In this document: positions 59,253 through 64,000 of the stretch, piece after piece | Numbering within the stretch: the first letter of the stretch is position 1 | Layout of the letters: every line of letters starts with the position of its first letter | NCBI RefSeq assembly: GCF_023156535.1 | Contig: NZ_JALNMH010000015.1 | Span: forward strand, 1-64,000 | Direction of reading: 5' to 3' | Length of the DNA stretch: 64,000 nucleotides | Origin: Pseudomarimonas salicorniae | GTDB lineage: Bacteria > Pseudomonadota > Gammaproteobacteria > Xanthomonadales > Xanthomonadaceae | Position numbers and translations under genes: made by a program | The notes under the pieces: model-generated | What the model saw: only the letters and a program-made list of their open reading frames with translations | What the model was told of the DNA's origin: nothing | Databases searched by the model: none

Positions 59253-59854
59253 TGGCCTCTCCGCGTCTGCGCAGCGGCCACCTGCACCCGCTCGACCGGC
59301 CGCCGCAGGAAGCGCCCTGGAACAGCGACGAACTGCTCGACCTGCTGCCGGAGCATCTTGCCGAGGCCGCCGTCCTGGTCGGGCTGATCGAACGTCCGGC
59401 CGGCCAGAGCGTGCTGCTCACCCGACGCACCGATTCCATGCGCCAGCATGCCGGGCAGATCGCCTTCCCCGGCGGCCGCCGCGATCCCGGCGACCGCGAC
59501 CTCGTCGCTGCCGCCCTGCGTGAGACCGAGGAAGAGGTCGGCATCGGCGCGCCGCTGATCGAGCCACTCGGCTTTCTCGACCCCTACGCCACCATCACCG
59601 GCTTTCGAGTCACCCCTGTGCTGGCGCGCATCGATCCCGGCTACCAGCTGCGCCTCGAGGCCGCGGAAGTGGCCGAGGCCTTCGAGGTTCCGCTCACCTA
59701 TCTGCTTGATCCTGCAAACAGTGAACAGGTCGGCGCTGAATTCCGCGGTCGCATGCGGCACTATTGGCAGATTCACTTCGGTCGATACCGCATCTGGGGC
59801 GCGACCGCTGCCATGATCCTGAACCTACGTCGGTTCTTCGAATCCGAGCACTGA
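59252..59854 (+). CDS. Nudix hydrolase, CoA pyrophosphatase (NudL) type
   Basis: 200 residues. The stretched Nudix box GGRRDPGDRDLVAAALRETE then EEVGI has the REx2EE metal core and the longer N-terminal part found in NudL/YeaB enzymes, and QIAFPGG precedes it. It likely hydrolyses CoA or its derivatives. RLRSGHLHPLDRPP near the start is the family lead-in. The ATG overlaps the DUF1289 stop (TGATG). Confidence 0.88.
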   Translation: MASPRLRSGHLHPLDRPPQEAPWNSDELLDLLPEHLAEAAVLVGLIERPAGQSVLLTRRTDSMRQHAGQIAFPGGRRDPGDRDLVAAALRETEEEVGIGAPLIEPLGFLDPYATITGFRVTPVLARIDPGYQLRLEAAEVAEAFEVPLTYLLDPANSEQVGAEFRGRMRHYWQIHFGRYRIWGATAAMILNLRRFFESEH

Positions 59855-59857
59855 AGC

Positions 59858-60748
59858 ATGCACGCCAAGACTTTGGTTACCCGCGACGAACTCGCCTCTG
59901 CGCTGGGCAGCCAGCCCCTGGTGATCGTCGATTGCCGCCACGACCTGCGCGACCCGCAGGCCGGCGAGCGGGCCTATCTCGCGGGCCATCTGCCCGGTGC
60001 CGTGTTCGCCCATGTCGATCGCGACCTTTCCGATCTCGGCAAGACCGGCCGCGGTCGCCACCCGCTGCCCGATGCCGATGTCCTCTGCGGCCGGCTGGGC
60101 CGCTGGGGCATTTCGCGCACCTCCCAGGTGGTGGTCTACGACGCCGCCGACGGCGCCTTCGCCGCACGGCTGTGGTGGCTTCTTCGCCTGCTCGGCCACG
60201 AGAAGGTGGCCGTGCTCGATGGCGGCTATGCGGCCTGGGCGGGGCAGGGGTTGCCGATCGAGAAGACCATTCCGCGGCCGCGACCTGCCGGCTACACCGC
60301 GCGTTACGACGTCAAGCAGATCGCCACCATCGCGGTGATTGCCGCGCGCGGCGCGGTGGTCGGCGGCGCGCCGCTGATCGACGCCCGCGCTCCCGAGCGC
60401 TACCGCGGAGAGGTCGAGCCGATCGACGCCGTGGCCGGGCACATCCCCGGCGCGGTGAACCGGCACTACGCGCAGAATCTCGACGTCAATGGCCGCTTCA
60501 AGCCGGCCGGCCTGCTGGCCACCGAGTTCCGCATGCTGATCGGTCCGGGCTCGCCGGCCGATGTCGTCCACATGTGTGGCTCGGGCGTCACCGCCTGCCA
60601 CAACCTGCTGGCCATGGAGCACGCCGGGCTGAAGGGCTCGCGGGTCTACGCAGGCTCCTGGAGCGAATGGTCGAGCGACCCCTCGCGGCCGGTTGCCCGC
60701 GGCGAGGAGCCGAAGTCCGCCTCGCGCGACAGCAAACAGCCGGCCTGA
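59858..60748 (+). CDS. tandem rhodanese sulfurtransferase (SseA type)
   Basis: 296 residues with two rhodanese domains (about 1-145 and 155-290). The second carries the catalytic loop MCGSGVTAC (Cys near 240), the CGSGVTA form of SseA-type 3-mercaptopyruvate or thiosulfate sulfurtransferases. LVIVDCRHDLRDPQAGERAY and FAHVDRDLSDLGKTGRGRHP are typical of the first, inactive domain. Starts 3 bp after the Nudix gene stop, so they likely share a transcript. Confidence 0.92.
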   Translation: MHAKTLVTRDELASALGSQPLVIVDCRHDLRDPQAGERAYLAGHLPGAVFAHVDRDLSDLGKTGRGRHPLPDADVLCGRLGRWGISRTSQVVVYDAADGAFAARLWWLLRLLGHEKVAVLDGGYAAWAGQGLPIEKTIPRPRPAGYTARYDVKQIATIAVIAARGAVVGGAPLIDARAPERYRGEVEPIDAVAGHIPGAVNRHYAQNLDVNGRFKPAGLLATEFRMLIGPGSPADVVHMCGSGVTACHNLLAMEHAGLKGSRVYAGSWSEWSSDPSRPVARGEEPKSASRDSKQPA

Positions 60749-60761
60749 GGGCCGGCCTCGG

Positions 60762-61520
60762 CTACTTCTTCGACTTCAGGCGCGCGACCAGCGCGCCCAG
60801 CACCTGCTGCGTCTCGTCCTCGAACCAGGCCTCCATGAAGGGCGAGAGGTCAACGCTGCCCGGCTTGCCGATCGCCTCGCGCAGGTCGGCCCGGGCCATT
60901 TCACGGGTGCGCAGCATCGCCGAGCGCGGCAGGGACAGATGGCTGGCCAGGAACCTGGCGGCGGTCTGAACGACCTGTTCAGGAGTGGCCAGCTCGTCGA
61001 CCAGGCCCACGCGCAGCGCCTCGACCGACTCCAGCATGGCGCCTGCCACCAGCAGACGCTCGGCCCGATAGTCGCCGACCAGCCGGCGCAGCGCCGCCTG
61101 GATCGGGTCGGGCACCACCAGTCCGACCTGGACCTCGTTGAGACCGATCCGGAAGCTGCCCTCGGCCATCACCCGGTAGTCGCAGAACAGACTCATCACC
61201 GCGCCGCCGGCCGGGCTGTGGCCGGTGATCGCAGCCGCCACCGGCACCGGCGAGAAAGCCAGCTTGGAGCAGACGGTGAAGAAGGCCTGCCAGGCGGACT
61301 CCAGCGCCGGCCGCTCGAGGGTCAGCAGGTAGGGCACATCGAGTCCGGCCGAGAACATGCCCGGCGCGCCCGAGAACACGATGCCCTGGGCGCCGTCGGC
61401 CACGGCCTTGTCGAGGCCTTCGGCGATCGCAGCGAGCAGATCGGGATTGAGGGCATTGACCGGCGGCCGCGCCATGCGCAGTTCGACGATGCCGGCGTCG
61501 AGGGACTGGGTTTCGAGCAT
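60762..61520 (-). CDS. enoyl-CoA hydratase/isomerase family protein
   Basis: 252 residues from ATG 61520 (MLETQSLDAGIVELRMARPP); no strong ribosome-binding site. The crotonase fold is recognisable: PPVNALNPDLLAAIAEGL and FSAGLDVPYLLTL. At the catalytic positions GGAVMSLFCDYRV and NEVQVGLVVPDPIQ deviate from the standard Glu pair: the first Glu (E144 equivalent in rat hydratase) is Met/Ser-like while a Glu is kept in NEVQVGL. It therefore resembles delta3,delta2-enoyl-CoA isomerases (DCI). Convergent with the sulfurtransferase gene. Confidence 0.82.
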   Translation of the reverse strand: MLETQSLDAGIVELRMARPPVNALNPDLLAAIAEGLDKAVADGAQGIVFSGAPGMFSAGLDVPYLLTLERPALESAWQAFFTVCSKLAFSPVPVAAAITGHSPAGGAVMSLFCDYRVMAEGSFRIGLNEVQVGLVVPDPIQAALRRLVGDYRAERLLVAGAMLESVEALRVGLVDELATPEQVVQTAARFLASHLSLPRSAMLRTREMARADLREAIGKPGSVDLSPFMEAWFEDETQQVLGALVARLKSKK

Positions 61521-61646
61521 CTGCGGGATCCGGTCGGAATGGACGTCCAAGGGTAGCCGATGCGCGGTTCCTGCGTGCTTCATGCGGCATAACACCGGCT
61601 GCGGTGACAATCGCCACCCTGTCGTCAACGCCAAGGAGTCCCCTCG

Positions 61647-62111
61647 ATGCTGCGTTCGCTTGCCTGCGGCCTGCTGCTTGCCCTTTTCGCTGCCCCTGCG
61701 CTGGCGGAGCAAATCGTCGTGGAGTCGCCCTGGATCCGCGCTGCGCCGCCCTCGGCACGCATGCTGGCCGGCTATGCCGTGCTGCACAACCGCGGCGAGG
61801 CCGAGCGCGCCCTGGTCGGCGCGTCCAGCACGCGCTTCGGCCTGGTCGAAATCCACGAAACGGTCGAGGTCGACGGCATCGCCCGGATGCGCGAGGTGCC
61901 GCGCCTTTCGATTCCCGCCGGAGAGTCGACCAGCCTTGAGCCCGGCGGCCGCCACCTCATGCTGATGCGCCCGACCTCGGTGCCGGCCGAAGGCGAGCAG
62001 GTCGAGATCGTCCTGCGCTTCGACGACGGCAGCGAGCAGCCTGTCGCCTTCGAGGTGCGCCGCGAGGCTGTGGGCTCGGACGAGGGGCACGATCACCACC
62101 ACGATCATTGA
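61647..62111 (+). CDS. PCu(A)C copper chaperone
   Basis: Periplasmic Cu(I) chaperone of 154 residues that helps assemble the CuA/CuB sites of cytochrome oxidase. Signal peptide about 1-20. The family motif H-x10-M-x21-H-x-M is exactly kept: His in VEIHETV, then Met in IARMREV, then HLM in GRHLMLM. A His/Asp-rich C-terminal tail (GHDHHHDH) may add metal binding. Divergent from the enoyl-CoA isomerase-like gene; no senC/sco neighbour is in the window. Confidence 0.93.
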   Translation: MLRSLACGLLLALFAAPALAEQIVVESPWIRAAPPSARMLAGYAVLHNRGEAERALVGASSTRFGLVEIHETVEVDGIARMREVPRLSIPAGESTSLEPGGRHLMLMRPTSVPAEGEQVEIVLRFDDGSEQPVAFEVRREAVGSDEGHDHHHDH

Positions 62112-62615
62112 GCGGCAGCGGCTCGCGCCCCCCCGAAAGGCAGGGTTGGGCGCGAAGTTCGCATTCGCCCCGGTCCCGTTGTAGGAGCCAGCTTGCTGGC
62201 GATAGGCGCCCCGGACGGAACGATCGCCAGCAAGCTGGCTCCTACACGCAACGTCGCTGCCAGGTCCGGTTTGCGCTGCAAAGCAGGCCTTGCCGCAGTC
62301 AAATTGTGGGAGTGCCCTCGGGCGCGACCGCAGCGCTACGGATTCACCACAGACCGCGGCCAGAGCGGAACTCCGCGGTCGCGCCCAAGGGCTTTGGGCG
62401 CGAAGTTCGCATTCGCCCCGGTCCCGCTGTAGGAGCCAGCTTGCTGGCGATAGGCGCCACGGATGGGACGATCGCCAGCAAGCTGGCTCCTACATTCGGG
62501 TGTTGTGGAAGGTCTTCTTCGCGCCCAAGGTTCGCGTTGGCGCCGCGACAATGTTTGTCAGATACCCCATCGAAGCGCGTCGCGACGGCAGGGTCGGTTG
62601 GCGCGCGCCCTGCGG
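62112..62615. repeat. repeat cluster: two family C copies and one family B copy
   Basis: Family C copies lie at 62181-62246 and 62429-62494; a family B copy lies between them (62306-62393), cut short at its right arm. The sequence around each C copy (cgaagttcgcattcgccccg upstream) is itself repeated, showing duplication of a longer unit. No gene is present in this 500-base region. Confidence 0.88.
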
Positions 62616-62885
62616 CTACTCTTCCGGCACGAATCCCGCGGGCTTTTCGGCGCCGTCGCCGAACAGGAACTTCTCCATCTCCGCGGCGAGGAAGGTGCGG
62701 GTCTTGGGGTCCATCGGCGACAGGCGGTTCTCGTTGATCAGCATGGTCTGGTGGGCCAGCCAGCGCTGCCAGGCGGGCTTGCCGATCTCTTTGAAGACGC
62801 GCTGGCCGAGGGGGCCGGGCCAGGGGGCGAAGTCGAGGCCCTCGACCTCCTTGTCGTCGAGGCGGCAGTGCACGGTGCGCGGCAT
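62616..62885 (-). CDS. yggX: probable Fe(2+)-trafficking protein YggX
   Basis: 89 residues, matching YggX closely: [20 protein letters not shown] with the conserved Cys near the N-terminus, [20 protein letters not shown] and [14 protein letters not shown]. The protein protects Fe-S enzymes from oxidation and may carry iron. Its ATG shares a base with the mutY stop (TGATG), the common mutY-yggX pairing; MutY is itself an Fe-S enzyme. Confidence 0.95.
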   Translation of the reverse strand: MPRTVHCRLDDKEVEGLDFAPWPGPLGQRVFKEIGKPAWQRWLAHQTMLINENRLSPMDPKTRTFLAAEMEKFLFGDGAEKPAGFVPEE

Positions 62886-63937
62886 CAGCGGAACTCCTTG
62901 ATATGGGAAACCAGGCGGCGGACCGGCGCCGGCAGGCCGAGCTCGAGCAGCTCGCTGCGGGTGATCCAGCGCGTGGCGGGATTATCGCCGATGCGCGGGG
63001 CGCTCCGACCGGGCAGGTCGAAGCGCAGCGGATGGATGCGCAGGCGGTAGTGGGTGAAGGCGTGTTCGACGGGTTCGAGCGGGCGACCATCGTCCCGGGC
63101 GCCGAGGCTCACGGCGAAGTCGCGGGCGGCCTCGGCGGCCTCGAACTGGGGCAGGGACCATAGCCCCTGCCAGACGCCGCTGCCCTCGCGGCGCTGCAGC
63201 AGCAGCCGGCCGTCCGGGTCGCAGAGCACCAGCATGCTGCACTCGCGCTGCGGGACCTCGCGCCGCGGTCGGGGCGTCGGCAGGCTGTCCACGCGGCTGC
63301 TGAGCCGCGCCTCGCAGTCATCTGAGAACGGGCAGATCGCGCAGGCCGGGCGGGCCCGGCTGCACAGGGTGGCGCCGAAGTCCATGATCGCCTGGGTGTA
63401 GTCGGCGCAGCGCTCGTCGGGCATCAATGAGGCGGCGAGGGTCCACAGCTGCTGCTCGATGCGCCGCTCGCCTGGCCAGCCCTCGATGCCGAACAGGCGA
63501 CAGAGCACGCGTTTGACGTTTCCGTCGAGGATGGCGTCCGGGCGGCCGAAGGCCTGTGCACGGATCGCCGCCGCCGTGCTGCGGCCGATGCCCGGCAGCG
63601 CCTGCAGCGCTTCGAGATCGTCCGGTAGTGAACCCTCATGTTCAGTCGCGCAGCGCTTGGCCGCGGCGCGCAGGTTGCGGGCGCGGCTGTAGTAGCCGAG
63701 CCCCGACCACAGCGCCAGCACAGTGTCCTCGTTGGCCGCGGCCAGCAAGGGCAGGGTGGGCAGGGCGTCCACGAAGCGCTGGAAGTAGGGAATGACGGTG
63801 GCGACCTGGGTCTGCTGCAGCATGATCTCGGCCACCCAGACCCGGTAGGGGCTGCGCGGGTGCTGCCAGGGCAGGTCATGGCGGCCGTGGCGCTCGAACC
63901 AGTCGAGCAGGCGCGGGGCGAACTCAGCGTGCTCCAT
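62885..63937 (-). CDS. mutY: adenine DNA glycosylase
   Basis: Removes A opposite 8-oxoG. 350 residues. N-terminal glycosylase with [20 protein letters not shown] and [11 protein letters not shown] (catalytic Glu in the first), Hh[13 protein letters not shown], Asp in the following helix, and the Fe-S set C-x6-C-x2-C-x5-C in [17 protein letters not shown]. The C-terminal Nudix-like domain (about 225-345) includes [20 protein letters not shown] and the HxFTHYRL segment that recognises 8-oxoG. ATG 63937 lies within the 3' end of an upstream gene. Confidence 0.96.
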   Translation of the reverse strand: MEHAEFAPRLLDWFERHGRHDLPWQHPRSPYRVWVAEIMLQQTQVATVIPYFQRFVDALPTLPLLAAANEDTVLALWSGLGYYSRARNLRAAAKRCATEHEGSLPDDLEALQALPGIGRSTAAAIRAQAFGRPDAILDGNVKRVLCRLFGIEGWPGERRIEQQLWTLAASLMPDERCADYTQAIMDFGATLCSRARPACAICPFSDDCEARLSSRVDSLPTPRPRREVPQRECSMLVLCDPDGRLLLQRREGSGVWQGLWSLPQFEAAEAARDFAVSLGARDDGRPLEPVEHAFTHYRLRIHPLRFDLPGRSAPRIGDNPATRWITRSELLELGLPAPVRRLVSHIKEFR

Positions 63938-64000
63938 CGACTCCGTGCCGCAGCTGCAGGCCTTCGATGCGCACGCCTTCGACCTCGATCTGGTCGATGG
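63924..64000 (-). CDS. 3' end of an upstream gene (partial)
   Basis: The last 24 codons of a minus-strand frame (ending [14 protein letters not shown]) run in from the window edge and overlap the mutY start by 14 bp. In many gammaproteobacteria an asmA-family gene precedes mutY, and RIEGLQLRHG would suit an AsmA C-terminus, but the visible part is too short for an identification. Confidence 0.45.
   Translation of the reverse strand, partial: IDQIEVEGVRIEGLQLRHGVDGAR

Overview
The window is a contiguous piece of a GC-rich bacterial chromosome with tightly packed genes, many 1-4 bp start/stop overlaps and no sign of phage, plasmid, insertion sequence, CRISPR array, tRNA or rRNA. The gene content points to a gammaproteobacterium, most likely of the Lysobacterales (Xanthomonadales) or a close relative: rpsB-tsf divergent from map-glnD-dapD, rnfCDGE-nth, mutY-yggX, a kynurenine-pathway operon, and many exported proteins with Pro/Gly-rich linkers. 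This placement is an inference from gene content and order, not from a phylogeny.

Layout. 0.1-3.8 kb: ACMSD-kynU-kmo (tryptophan/kynurenine breakdown). 3.9-10.4 kb: tandem UspA protein, a repeat cluster, SGNH hydrolase-M20 homologue-SDR operon, AstE/AspA deacylase, RcnB-like protein. 10.6-21.5 kb: large secreted reprolysin-like protease, PQQ-type sugar dehydrogenase lipoprotein, then a minus-strand operon of cupredoxin-like lipoprotein, membrane Ser/Thr kinase, DUF3034 and an exported truncated haemoglobin, then an FG-GAP protein. 21.8-28.5 kb: housekeeping block tsf, rpsB, map, glnD, dapD. 28.5-34.2 kb: envelope/general stress block (MgtC, an H-box protein, CBS pair, glycine-zipper protein, SDR, small disordered protein, BON protein), followed by an orphan NtrC-type regulator. 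35.7-47.8 kb: mixed metabolism, a GAF-GAF-GGDEF-EAL protein, a trypsin-like secreted protease, an HtrA protease, PhzF, and DUF4199 with a membrane-anchored LuxR-type regulator.

47.9-51.5 kb holds the most interesting locus: an ECF sigma factor followed by a HvfA-type RiPP precursor with ten EGKCG motifs, its MNIO-family maturase (HvfB) and partner protein (HvfC). By family knowledge this makes a copper-binding modified peptide. 51.7-64 kb: phosphate-selective-type porin, nth, a partial Rnf operon (C, D, G, E; no A or B here), two enoyl-CoA hydratases, FKBP, Nudix, rhodanese, PCu(A)C copper chaperone, yggX, mutY and the 3' end of another gene.

Five intergenic regions carry copies of three recurring palindromic repeat families (a ~26 bp unit, a ~95 bp unit and a ~65 bp unit), a REP/BIME-like system specific to this genome or lineage. 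Start codons were re-chosen where the longest reading frame ran into a neighbour; GTG starts are common and one TTG start (nth) is proposed.
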